Assembly (NCBI RefSeq): GCF_030272615.1
Contig: NC_081414.1
Location: 51,799,136-51,863,135, forward strand
Length of the DNA stretch: 64,000 bases
Direction of reading: 5' to 3'
From: Cryptomeria japonica
Taxonomy: Eukaryota; Streptophyta; Pinopsida; Cupressales; Cupressaceae
In this document: one piece after another, positions 35,132 to 46,284 of the stretch
Layout of the letters: every line of letters begins with the position of its first letter
Numbering within the stretch: position 1 is the first letter of the stretch
Notes under the pieces: generated by a model
Seen by the model: the letters and a program-made list of their open reading frames with translations, nothing else
Databases searched by the model: none
Told to the model about the DNA's origin: nothing
Program-made: the position numbers and the translations under genes

Positions 35132-36799
35132 TGTGTAGGGGAAAAAGCGAGACTAGGCTAACATGTCCTAATCCTACCTTTTGACACACATTGTGGAATA
35201 CGAAAGAGCCTAGAGGTATCACACAATTGGCTACTTCTTTTTGTGGAAGAGAGAGCCACGGGCTGCCTATTAGGATTTCTATTCCTTTGTTGTAATTGAA
35301 AGATAAAATGATACAAGTTCAATTCCTAATCCCAAAGTGCAAGTATGAACCACTAACAAGATTGCAGAATTGAAACTAAACAATGGAAATCAGTAAACAC
35401 AAGGATAAAAGGAGAATGCAGATGTGTACCCAGAGTTAAAATTTGAGTGAAAATGTTCGGGACGGGGGCGCGGGCCCCACTGTCCTGATTCTACCCCTGA
35501 AACTGCTCCTGAAACTGCTATTTTGCAACCTGAAAAGCTGTCGGAAATGCTGAACTTGCTATCTGACAGAAGGACCAGGGTGCCCAACGCCACTGTCCCA
35601 AGGACCAGGGAGCCGAGCGCACCTGTCCTGTCAGGACCAGGGCGCCCCACGCCCGTATCTTAGGTTTCTGCTCTGCAATTTGGTGTGAAGTTCTGTCTCG
35701 GTCCACTTCCGTTGGATCTGCAACTTGTGGCGTCGTCCGAATCCTGAAACCTGCACTTATATCTGAAAAGGTATGGTGGGCGGCTATATAGGGTTTTGCC
35801 TTAGTCAAACCCCCGCTTTGGTGATTTCCACCTCCACGAATAGCCAAGTTGTATAGTAAAAGTTGTGTGTGCAGACCTTTTGTGTGTGCAAGATCCTAAA
35901 ATGCAAGTGAGCAAACTAGAGCAACCTAGAAAGTAAACCCTAATTGCTTGTAAATGATAATTTAAATGCTCTAAATCAAGATGCAAAGTGATCTAAAGCA
36001 TGAATACAAATGATATAATGAAGCTTATGCAAAGACATGAAAACAACATGAAATCATACCCAACCCCAAGGGAGGGGTAGAAGCCAATCTCCAGTCGGTG
36101 ATCCCTTATTGCTCTTCAATGTCTTCAAAGCCCTAAATGGATGAATGAAATTGATGAATGCTTGATGGATGGATGTTGAATGTTGTTGAAGTCTTCAAAG
36201 ATCTGCTCTTTTGCTACATAGAAGGTCCCTGAAACCAAAATTCTCCTCCTTTCAAATGAAGAAAGAGAGCTCTTATATATGAAACCCTAGGTCTTAATTT
36301 CAACTTTTGGCCGACCTAGAGATTGAATCTCTCGCCAATTTCTTGGGGTTAAGCTTTATTTTATGATTGGATTGCGCTCCTAAAATTTTGGGAAAAATGT
36401 CTGGGACCGTGTGCACTCCGAGCACCACGGTCCTGACAACTTTTCACCAAATTTTCAGGGCCGTCGGATATGATGATTTTAGAGAGAATCCCAAAGTTAC
36501 AGGTGATTTCGAGATGTTTTGACCCCCGAAATCAAGCCCCCAATTTCAAAATAGGACCTAATTAAGGTTTTTGATTAAATGATGTATTGGAGGAATAAAA
36601 TGAAAGGGGCACACTTTAATGAAAGGGCCCAACTTTATGATGTGGAAGATGATGAAATAAGACCTTAGACCTAATTAATTTGATTAATTAAGTGCTAAAG
36701 GGGAAATGCAATGCAAAATGCAAAATGCGCCAAGGCGAGTGCTAAACTAGGTGTGAAATTGTACCACCCTAGCAAGTGCGTACAATTTACGATGCTACA
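35132..36799 (-). repeat. 5' LTR of A2
   Basis: 1668 bp; on the minus strand it starts TGTAGCATCGTAAATTG and ends CCCCTACACA. The primer site adjoins its inner end. Confidence 0.95.
36273..36280 (-). promoter_or_regulatory. TATA box of the A2 5' LTR
   Basis: On the minus strand CATATATAAGAGCTC follows an AAACCCTAGG-type stretch (CCTAGGGTTTCATATA). It is a good TATA context, kept in both A2 LTRs (29231 in the other). Confidence 0.55.
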
Positions 36800-39037
36800 A
36801 GAGAAAATCTTTGACAGACTGGAAAAATGTCATGTTTGACTCAACCCAAAGAAATGTGTCTTTGGAGTAACCTCGGGGAAGCTTCTAGGATACATTGTCT
36901 CAAGCAAAGGTATTGAGGTCGATCCTACAAAGGTCAAAGCAATCATGGACATGCCACCTCTAAAGAATATCAGTCAGCTAAAGATATTACAAGGGTGGCT
37001 CCAATCCATCCAAAGATTTATTACATAATTGGCAAATAAGTGTCACCCCTTTACACATTTGCTACACAAGAACATCCACTTTCAATGGGATACTAGATGC
37101 CAACAAGTATTCCATATGCTTAAAGACCATCTCATGAATACACCATTGTTGATCCCACCAGATTCGAGTAGACCTCTAGTGCTCTATATATCAGCAACGA
37201 GTACAACATTGGGTGTACTACTGGCACAACACAATGTAGAAGGGAAAGAGTGTGTTGTTTACTACATCTCTCTCACACTAGTTGGCTATGAACTCAATTA
37301 CACACCTATTGAGTGAGCTTGCCTAGCAGTATTCTTGGTAGCCACTAAACTAAGGCACTATCTGTTAACACATAAAGTATAGCTAATTGCAAAGATTGAT
37401 CCACTCAAATACTTACTCAGCAAAGCAACATTGAGAGGTCGCTTGGCCAAATGGGTGATGATTCTAAGTGAAGTTGACATCGAGTATGTGGACCGTATGG
37501 CTATCAAAGGCCAAGTTATTGTAGATCAGTTGGACGATACTCCCCTCATAGGTGATCATCCTCTCATTTCCAATTTTTTGGATGAAGAGATATTCATGAT
37601 CATAGCAGCACAACCATGGAAACTATACTTTGATGGTTCATACACTAGGCATGGCTCGAGGGCAGGCATTCTGTTTATCACACCTCAAGGTGACAACATC
37701 CTGAAGTCTTATAGGCTCACATTTCCATGTACAAACAACATAGCTGAATATGAGGCCTTGATGATAGGACTCAGGCTAGCCATACAATGGAAGTTACAAG
37801 AACTACAAGTATATGGCGACTCCCAACTGGTCATTCAACAAGCAACAAATGAATATCAGACCAAGGATGACAAACTCATGCCGTACAAACAAATGGTGGA
37901 CAAATTAAAGACATCATTTACTACTATCACCTTTGAGTAGATACCTAGATATTAGAATCGAGCTGCTGACGCTATGGCTACCATTGCATCTCTCCTAGAT
38001 CTTCCACAGAATTCAACACACTATGAGTTCTTGGTAGAACAACTTTGGATTCCCGCTTATGATATCCCCAAATCTAAGATGATATGTTTCCTTATCAGTT
38101 CCGAATCCCCATTGTATAGTAAGTTCTACACCTACCTCCGTGATCACACACTTCCTCCCAACCAATCGAATAACCAACGTAAAACCTTCATTCGCCAAAC
38201 CACTCGATATACCATTATTGTTGAAACCCTATATCGATGTAGTCTTGATGGTACTCTCCTTTGATGTCTGGAACAAGATGAGATAACAAAGGCCTTAGAA
38301 GAGGTACATGAAGGAATTTGTGGAACTCATACAAGTGGTCTGTCACTAGCCAAGAAACTCATGCGCATTGGATACTATTGGCCATCCATGGAAAAAGACT
38401 CCTACTACATTGTCAGAAAGTGCAAAAAATGCCAAGTTCATGGAGACCTGATACATGCACTAGCACAAGAATTGCAACCAATCACAACACCATTGCTTTT
38501 TTGCCAATGGGGACTTGACCTTGTGGGTAAAATCTATCCATCTTCATCCAACGGCCACAAGTTCATCATTACTGCTACCAAATACTTCACAAAGTGGATC
38601 GAAGCTGTTCCACTTACCCAAGTCACCGACAAGCAAATTGCCTCATTCATCCTTAATTACATCATCTACCGGTATGGTGTACCCATGTCTATCATCATAG
38701 ATAATGGGCTTCCTTTCAAAAATCAAGATGTCTATGAACTTTGTGAGAAGTTTCACATCCAACACCACTTTTCCACTCCCTATTACCCACAAGGCAATGG
38801 TTAGGCTGAAGCATCAAACAAGAACATACTAAGAATCCTCAAGAAGACAGTCAATGATGCTGGTCGTGATTGGCATGTTCAATTGAATCCAACACTATGG
38901 GCATATCGAACTAGCATTCGAACCCCTATAGGCAGAACTCCCTACTCACTGGTCTATGGTGTAGAAGCTATCTTACCTATCAAGGTCAAGATACCATCTC
39001 TACAGGTTTCCTTGCACAATCTCATTGATGATGAAGC
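36800..39037 (+). pseudogene. G1 pol, part 2: RT end, two RNases H and integrase
   Basis: It continues the RT frame from 28089. RT thumb motif GKLLGYIVS lies near 36880. A degenerate first RNase H (LYISATSTTLGVLLAQ) lacks the usual catalytic Asp. An archaeal-type RNase H at about 37610-37930 (LYFDGSYT, EYEALMIGL, YGDSQLV) is the Tat mark. Integrase has an HHCC region near 38300-38440, GLDLVGKI near 38510, IIDNGLPF near 38700 and PQGNG-stop-AEASN near 38800 (probably CAG to TAG just before the catalytic Glu). I count about eight in-frame stops. The frame is cut at 39037 by C1; GAAGC at 39033-39037 is the left target copy. Confidence 0.9.
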
Positions 39038-40178
39038 TGTTAGGCCCAATATGGAAAGCTAATGTACTGAGAGGGGAGGGGTGAATCAATACTCCAAAAC
39101 TTTTCTTGAATAATAACTTTACTGTTATGCATAAATTGAATAGTGCAATAACATAATATAAAGCTAAAACAAATAGATAACAATCATACATGATTCAATC
39201 CATAACACATATATTTTGGTTACGCAGAAACTCTTGGTTAGAGAGAAAAACTGCTGTGGGGACGGCACCCACAACTTCACTACTACAATAATAAAGAGTG
39301 CTCGGTTAGAGCTACATGTTTAGCTATTTCTGATAGCTTACCCTATTAGGAGTATCAAGATCTGTTAGATCTACCCTGCTAAAGGATTTTACAACACTTC
39401 ATCTAAATGCTGCACCTGGTTAGAGGCTTTACAATTTATAGACTTGATTAGAGTCTTTTACCTTGTTAAAGGTTTCTCTTACAACTTCAAAATATTACAA
39501 TAAAATTATTACAAATATCTACAACTTTACATCTGGAATGTTATAGCAGATTCTATGTGCTTAGAATAAGATTACCTTGCGTATAGCATACCTCGGTAAC
39601 CCATATAATAACTCGGTAAACCCTCCTGTTTACTCTATTCTTTGACTGTTCTTTGAAAACCTTCTCGGTGACCTCTGTGTCTCTGTAACAGTCTTCTTAC
39701 ACTCATGCACACACCTTTTTAACTCTTAGCTCGTGCTGTATAAATAGATCTCTTATTATGGTGATCCTTTCATTGCTTTGATCTTACAAACAGGATTTAT
39801 TGAATGAATAACCATGCAAATTATTTCATTGGTTAGATGACCTCAAAATCATACACAATCTTTAAGTACAATTTCCAATGTGATAACAGTTAGATGTGCC
39901 TCGATCTTGTAACACATTTTCATATGCATGTCCAAGCTCAATGAATCTGGTAACATGTTTCACTCGGTGTATATCAACTCGGTGTGTCATCTTTGCTGCT
40001 CGCTAGACATGTAAAGATATTCGGTAGACAGCTCGGTGTATACTGCATTTTGTGACTGCTTTCTTTTGTAACCAACTAGACTGTGCATACCGATTGAATA
40101 TTTCGGTAATAGATAACCGACTAGAGTATATAGTATAACTTTGACATAAAACTAATGGCAATCTGATAAGTAGTAACA
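39038..40178 (-). repeat. 3' LTR of C1
   Basis: 1141 bp, plus-strand ends TGTTAGGCCC and TAGTAACA, matching 53441-54581 in full with scattered substitutions and no net indel. Confidence 0.95.
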
Positions 40179-40526
40179 ATCTCCCCTTTTGACATTATTT
40201 GAGATGTTTGACAAAAACTACTTTCAAAGTTATAACTCAAAAATCTATATACTTGCAAAATTTGACTATACTGACAGTATATACAATAGTGAATAATATA
40301 ATATATCAGATATACTCCCCTTATCGATATACTGTACAAAACTCTGATTTTGCATGCTCGGTGATCTGTTCTGTGTGCTTTGCTTAGTGTTCTATTTATA
40401 ACTCAGTGTACTCCCCCTGTATACTATACTCTAAATACTATACCATTCTCTCAATACTGTATCACTCCGTATTACTCCCCCAAGACTGTATCATATTACT
40501 CCCCCTTTTTGACAAACATCAAAAAC
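40179..40526 (-). other. Polypurine region of C1 with repeated GGGGGAG runs
   Basis: The polypurine tract CAAAAGGGGAGAT abuts the LTR (40179-40191). Four more runs of the same type follow on the minus strand: near 40314-40320, 40409-40416, 40477-40484 and 40499-40509 (CAAAAAGGGGGAG). Multiple purine tracts before the 3' LTR are a known Sirevirus trait. Confidence 0.7.
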
Positions 40527-43500
40527 TTAATTACTATTCGGGGGTGGTAACTGATAAAAAATGGATTTGTACTTGGTCCGGGCTTTGGTGAGAGCGATCG
40601 AGAGTGCATCCTTTACACTATCCATTAAATAATTTTGTGCTTGAATATCAGCCAATAATGATATTAAGCCATCTAGAGTGCTTCCCTCTTGAGTAGTAGA
40701 TAAGTATGTGGCTCGGTTGATCTGTTCTTGGACTGATGAAAGACGTGGAAGGAATAATGTCTGAAGGGTCATTATGTCCATCCTGATCTTGTGCTCTTCA
40801 TTTCTTAAGTCCAATTGTTGAGCCATGAGTTGTTGTAACCTTGTATAAAAATTTTGAACTGAATTTGGCTCTGTGGTCAGCTTGCTTGAGAGATTGGTGA
40901 TCTCTTTCTCAATTGCCTCTGTTTTATTCTTAATGTCCTTAATGAATAAAGAAAATGTGCAGAGTTTCTAAAATAAATAAAGAATGTGCTTGAGTTGAGG
41001 AGTCAACTCAACAATAAATTTGACAAGTTTAAATTTGCCAATAGCTATAGCTTTTTGTACCTCTTCTATCATTTTTGCAGTGAGCTATTTGTCTTTCAGC
41101 TTGCTCAAATACTCTGATGCATCTACTCAAGATGTCTCTATCTTTGTGAGGAGTTCATCCAGTTGAATGTGGATGGCTACATCAGTTGATACTGTAGCTT
41201 CAGGTAGCATATCTATGAGGAGTGCTTTTACCTTCTGAAGTACTTTATTTTTCTTTTGAATGGCCATTTGCTTCTCTTGTTCGGCCTTTTCTTTGCACAG
41301 TTCACCGAAATCAATTAGTGCTTGCCCTTTCAATTTTGATATGTCTACATTGGGCAACACTATTGGTTTTGACAAATCAACTTTAAAACTATGCTTTTTC
41401 ATTTTCTTTTCTTTACCTTTCATCGATGGAACTAAGACAAGGGCTTGTGAGGCTTGATGACCCTCCGTAGGTTGCTCGATAGAGGCAACACTTTGATCTG
41501 TTCCTTTAGCGTTTGTAGAGTCCTTCAGTGTCTTGGTACTTGGTGTCTCAATTGCAACAGTCTCAGTGTTAGAAGGTGCTTGAGATGTCTGTTCTACAGT
41601 AGTAACTTCTCCTACTGTAGACTTGTGACCTTCAGTGCCTTGATCTATATCCTGAGGAGTTTCCATTGAGACAAGTTGCTTGACCGATGTATAAGGCTGA
41701 ACTTGTTCCAAGATTGATTCACTAGATACAAGTTTTGCATATGCAGTGCCTTCTATCATTTCCTATTCTGGTGCCTTTGAATCCATGACATCTTCATCTA
41801 TTTGAATGGTGTCAGTAGGGTCTTATTCGGTAGCATCAGGACCTTGCTCGGTGACATCAGGATCATGCTCGGTGACATCAATGATTTCAACTGTAGCTTT
41901 CTCACCAGCATCCTTGATTTTGAAAATTTCCTGCCACTTTTCTTTTGTCTCATTTTCAACTTCAATATATAGCCCATTCATCAGTTTTAAGGCTCTCTGT
42001 TTGACAAGAATCTTTGAGTTGTAGGTTGTCAGATGTTCCTTTATTTCAGCTACTAACATGTCAAGAAATAAATGAACCAGACTTCTCTCTCTGATTTGTT
42101 TCTCTGAGTCCATTGCATACTTCCACCTATTATCAATATGCATATACAGTTCATTTGGAAGTGACTTAGCTAGTTCCAATGGAGCTAAACGGAACTTTAG
42201 AAGTGTGCAGATGACTTCTTCAATTTGTCTCTTTTCATCATTGTTCCTAGTTTCATACTTGACATATCTAAATCCTCCAAATCCACCATATTCTTTTAGA
42301 TTAGCACAAAAGTTTTCAACACTATGTATATTTACCTTCTTGCTCTTGACAATCTGGAATTTGCTTGCATCCTCTGATTCGGTATCACTCGACTCTTTTG
42401 CCAAAATGAGTCTCCGAGTAGATTTCTTGTATGTCTTTGTTACCTTGGGAGCAGTAACACTTTTTGTTTTCTTATTCGGTGAGGCTGCAGATGCTCTTGT
42501 GTTAGGTTGCTTTACTGGAGGTGCAGTCGGTGAGGCCTTTGATGTGTCATGTTGCTTTCTCTTCAATACTTTTCCCTTAGGTAATTCAGTGCTCAGTGTT
42601 ATAGCTGCCTCTTGGGCTTCAGATTCCTCTTCAGTAATGGCAATGGTGCCTTTGACAGGTGTCGAGGAAGAGTCTTCTCCGAATTTCTCTGACATTGCCT
42701 TTATCAGTTTTGTTACCTTTCTTGTAGCTTTGGGTACTACAATGTTCATCTTTACCTTTTCTTTTACTTCCTCATAGGTATCATACCTCAGCTCAGTAGT
42801 ATGTCTAGGCAATGTAAGAAATGCATCAATTTGCTGTTTTGTGATGTCAAAATCAATCTCATAACCCATTGGTGACAAAGATTGAGTCCTTGGTTCCACA
42901 ACATTCACATGACAGTAATCAATGTCAACTTCAAAACATATATCATTTTTGTATTTCTCTACTAGCTGGGGTGGAATCCTATATATGTTATGCATTTTCT
43001 CTTGAAATTTATTGAAGTAATCATCCATAATATCATTGAAATTATCTCCTAACTTCTTAATAAAGTCATTAATCTGATGGGTGATTGGTTGGTGTAATTC
43101 CCAAACAACTTTACTAACTGATGGAAAGAATTTTTCAAAATAGAAAAACATGCATACCAGTAATGATCCAAACTTTAGAGTATTAGCCGAGTTGTTCTTC
43201 TTTAGCTTCCTGATGGTGTTCAGATTTTCAAATAGGTTCTTTAGCAATACCTCACATAGATCAATTTTCATTCCCTTTTTCACAATTTTGTATGCCAGGT
43301 CTACTACTACACAGGGAACATTGTTTTCCCTTACCGATTGGAAGAAACAGTAGCCCATTACTCTAATGGCAAATTTTAATTCTTCATCTATGACATTATT
43401 CAATTTCAATCCTCTGCAATCAGATTCTACTCAAGTTAAACTGATCAATTCTTTTTGTGATATCATCTTCTGGGCTCGGCAATGATCATAGATAGGGTAA

Positions 43501-43922
43501 TCGGTAATCAGATGAATGATTTCCTTAGTAATATTAAATGGTTGCTCTTCTAGCCACATGAAATCATCATGAAATCTGCTCAGAACAAACTTGACCGACT
43601 GGGGTTTGAACACATGGGGATAGGTTAGGGCTTCAGTTAATCCTTTGATTTTGATGTGCTCATACTTGTTGTTCAATTTACAATCGGTACACAGCTCATC
43701 ATAGGTGTCTTTGATTTCAACATGACCGAGTTCTTCAACATGACATTTGGTGAAGAATCTCACATCCTCGACTAGTAACACTCTGTCCAGGATGAGTGAA
43801 AAGGTGGTTTTGTCATCCGGTTCAGAAGCAACTTTGAGAGTCAAAGAGTATTTTAGTGAGGGATTTTCTACATTCTTGACAACTATGGGATCTTGGATCT
43901 TGGGTGCCATTGAAGATTTCAA
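40527..43922 (-). pseudogene. C1 large ORF of unknown function (~1131 codons, env-like position)
   Basis: One frame holds pieces of 163, 528, 210 and 99 residues, split by in-frame stops (for example 43431, 41823, 41127), from ATG at 43922 to the stop at 40527. The first third looks globular (MAPKIQDPIVVKN near the start, GYCFFQSVRENN near residue 185). The middle is a Lys/Ser/Thr-rich basic linker (near 42380-42580), followed by a second ordered region (ENFCANLKEYGGFGGFRY). The end is hydrophilic and coiled-coil-like. I do not recognise the family. Its place between Gag and the purine tracts is that of the envelope-like ORF of Sireviruses, but I see no signal peptide or clear membrane segment, so I do not call it an envelope. 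Confidence 0.6.
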
Positions 43923-44465
43923 ATAAAAGCTAACAAAAGATCCTTAGGGTTTCAGGATTTCAAACAACTGACGCTTTATGCTTAGCAGATAATGGCAACT
44001 AGATAAGATCGGTAAACCAGCTTAACAATGTGTTGAGATTGATGTAAATACCTTAAATTTTCTTTGTAGGAGGTTTGATCACCTTAGATTCACTTTCTTT
44101 GCTTTCTCAAAAACTTGGTAAGTGAAAATGACCGCGAAAATGCTTTTCAATACACAAAATACCTTATCGGGCTCCGTGCGGGTTAGGTCAAAAACATTAA
44201 ATGCACTCGGTTCCTCTATAACCAATTTACTCTCCTTTTTCCATTTTGACCGAGTAATCAAACTTCCTTCATTCACTGACTAGACAGGTTTCTCGTATTC
44301 ACCGACTTGATAGACCTCCTGTAAAGTGCTTCAAAAGAATTTGATAGAATTTCAAACTTACTAATACATCTTAATTATGCAGATTTTGAATTAAGTACAT
44401 AAATAGAATAGGACCTGTTAAGATTTTAACCTTCAGAGAATGCAGTCCCTTCATACCTTTACCGA
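43923..44465 (-). other. Spacer between gag and the large ORF of C1
   Basis: A 65-residue open stretch (44079-44276) is seen, otherwise many stops. pol would normally lie about here and has been lost without trace. Confidence 0.5.
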
Positions 44466-44632
44466 TTAATTTGGAATAGGTGCACCTAACTCGGTAGGTA
44501 AGGTGCTTTCTTCATTTGACATAATTTCCTTCCTTTTCCAAATCATCTTTAATTTTTCTTTTATTTCTTTAGTGTTTTTTCTAGGTTGATCTCTACAATC
44601 TCCAGCTAAGTGTACAACTTTATGACAATGAA
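44466..44632 (-). pseudogene. C1 gag, 3' piece: fifth zinc knuckle and tail
   Basis: On the minus strand this continues the frame left at 52198. CFHCHKVVHLAGDC is a CCHC zinc knuckle (the Gly before His is a Val), followed by a basic tail and a TAA at 44466-44468. It is joined to the main part only after removal of C2 with one AACAT copy (44633-44637). Confidence 0.8.
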
Positions 44633-44637
44633 AACAT

Positions 44638-46214
44638 TGTTGGCATTATGTGAACTGGCATGAAGACATAATGACATTATATGTTGTCATTGATGTCAAT
44701 ATGTGTTATGAAGAGAACCGGCATATGTGATAGGTGAAAAGAGAGAGGAACTAGCATATGTATGAACCGATTTATATGCCAAAGTGAAGTGACATATTTG
44801 TTAAGGATGAACCGACATGTAGTTATGGGAACCGGCACATGGAAGCATTGTATGACTATCGATTGGTAGGTAGCTTCCACTTTAGGGTTTCCGGTTGGAG
44901 CACCTCAAGTGACTCAATCGGTGATCTTCATGTGATGAGTTAGCAGTATAATGGAAATCAGATCATGTTGCCATGTAAGCTCTGTGCGCGTGAAGGATCT
45001 TACATGAAGAAGACTATTCCTATCTACCTCGGGAATGTGCGAAGTCTGTCAAACGGTGATAACGCATGATGGGTTATCAGCCGCCATGAAATCGGTGGAT
45101 AATGGACGATGGAGAATGTCTTGAGATCGATTCAAGATTGTTGCATTTAATGCAGTATGATTCAATGGTCAGGATCGAACCGCTTGAATTTCTTAACCTA
45201 ATAGGTTTAGGGTTTAGGGTTTTTGCTACCAACCTGTATGTCTCCTATAAGGTCAATGTTGTGTTTCTTTCTAAGGTTGTTGGCAAAACTTGTGTGTGTG
45301 TATCCTAGGGAAGTGATACGTAATTCTTGCCAGACCAAAGGAGAGAAGAGATACCTGCAAAGTGAATGTGCAAAAGGTGAAGAGGAGCCAAAACGGATCT
45401 GCATTAACATTGAGTGTTGTTAATAGATCATTGTAATTCTTGTTGATCTATAACCAGTTCAACAGTTGTAAAATCCCCTAACAGGGTAGCCTTAACTGGC
45501 TTGTTGCAAAATCCCCTAATAGGGTGGTCTTAACAGGCTTGATTCAAATCCCTTAACTGGGTAGCTCAAGGTTAATGAGTTCTAAGAAGCTATAGAGCTT
45601 AGGAGATCCTTTCGGCTATTGAGTTCTTGAAATCCTCTAACAAGGTGACCCTACCGGGTTTAACCCTTAACCGGGTGATCCCTAACAGGATCGGATCCTA
45701 GCAGAACCTATTGTAATGTCTTTAACCGGACAAGGCTCCTAACAGAGCGGACTTCTAAAGAGTTCAAAAAGCAGCTTGTGGGTATTCATCCCCACCGTGG
45801 TTTCTCCCAGTTGGGTTTCCACGTGAAAAATGTGTGTGTCATGTGAAATGCTTTTGTCTTGTGATGCTTTGTTTACCTGTTAAGCATATGAAGGTTCTAT
45901 GTTTTATGCCTATCTATTAAACATATTGAAATCACTATTGTGAAGATCTGATGATCAAGTTTACCTATTTATGCATGAGAATATAATGATACTGTAGTAT
46001 TGAGCTAAGAGGGAAGCTTATTGAGTGACCGGTTCATGACTAATTGAACTATATTGGATGTTACCGATTGCACTCTATTTTACCAGTATTCTTGTTTGTC
46101 AGTCATTTGGAGCATTTGCTGGCAAACCGGTTTTGGACTGTATTTGTGTTTGTACTGATTCACCCCCCCCTCCCAGTATTGGTTTGGTACTAGTGGTTCA
46201 TCATTGAGTTATCA
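44638..46214 (+). repeat. 5' LTR of C2
   Basis: 1577 bp; aligned with 50601-52192 with many substitutions and a few small indels. The 3' half has the repeated phrase CCCTAACAGGGT-type (45470-45720), a degenerate internal repeat. Confidence 0.93.
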
Positions 46215-46216
46215 AT

Positions 46217-46228
46217 TGGTATCAGAGC
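46217..46228 (+). other. Primer-binding site of C2 (initiator tRNA-Met)
   Basis: TGGTATCAGAGC, two bases after the LTR, is the classic plant copia primer site. Confidence 0.9.
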
Positions 46229-46284
46229 CCCTCCAGGTCCTCTGTGTTGTAAGCTTAACCGATTGAGGAAAAGATCCTAGTCAA

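Larger units (their letters stand above)
28090..36799 (-). mobile_element. A2: complete LTR element with one large protease/G-patch ORF
   Basis: 8710 bp with two 1668-bp LTRs, flanked by AGAGA (28085-28089, 36800-36804). It lies in the G1 RT gene; removing it with one AGAGA restores the reading frame across the joint. Orientation is minus: primer site next to the right LTR, polypurine tract next to the left. It shares LTR family and 3' noncoding tract with A1. It encodes only one long ORF and no RT or integrase, so it is non-autonomous but looks younger or better kept than its surroundings. Confidence 0.95.

Noticed and set aside
42205-42777. 190-aa hydrophobic ORF on the plus strand
   Set aside because: It is the antisense shadow of the basic Lys/Ser-rich part of the large C1 ORF; position and composition are explained by that.
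46217-46228. tRNA-like TGGTATCAGAGC as a tRNA gene part
   Set aside because: No cloverleaf surrounds it; it is a primer-binding site two bases after an LTR.
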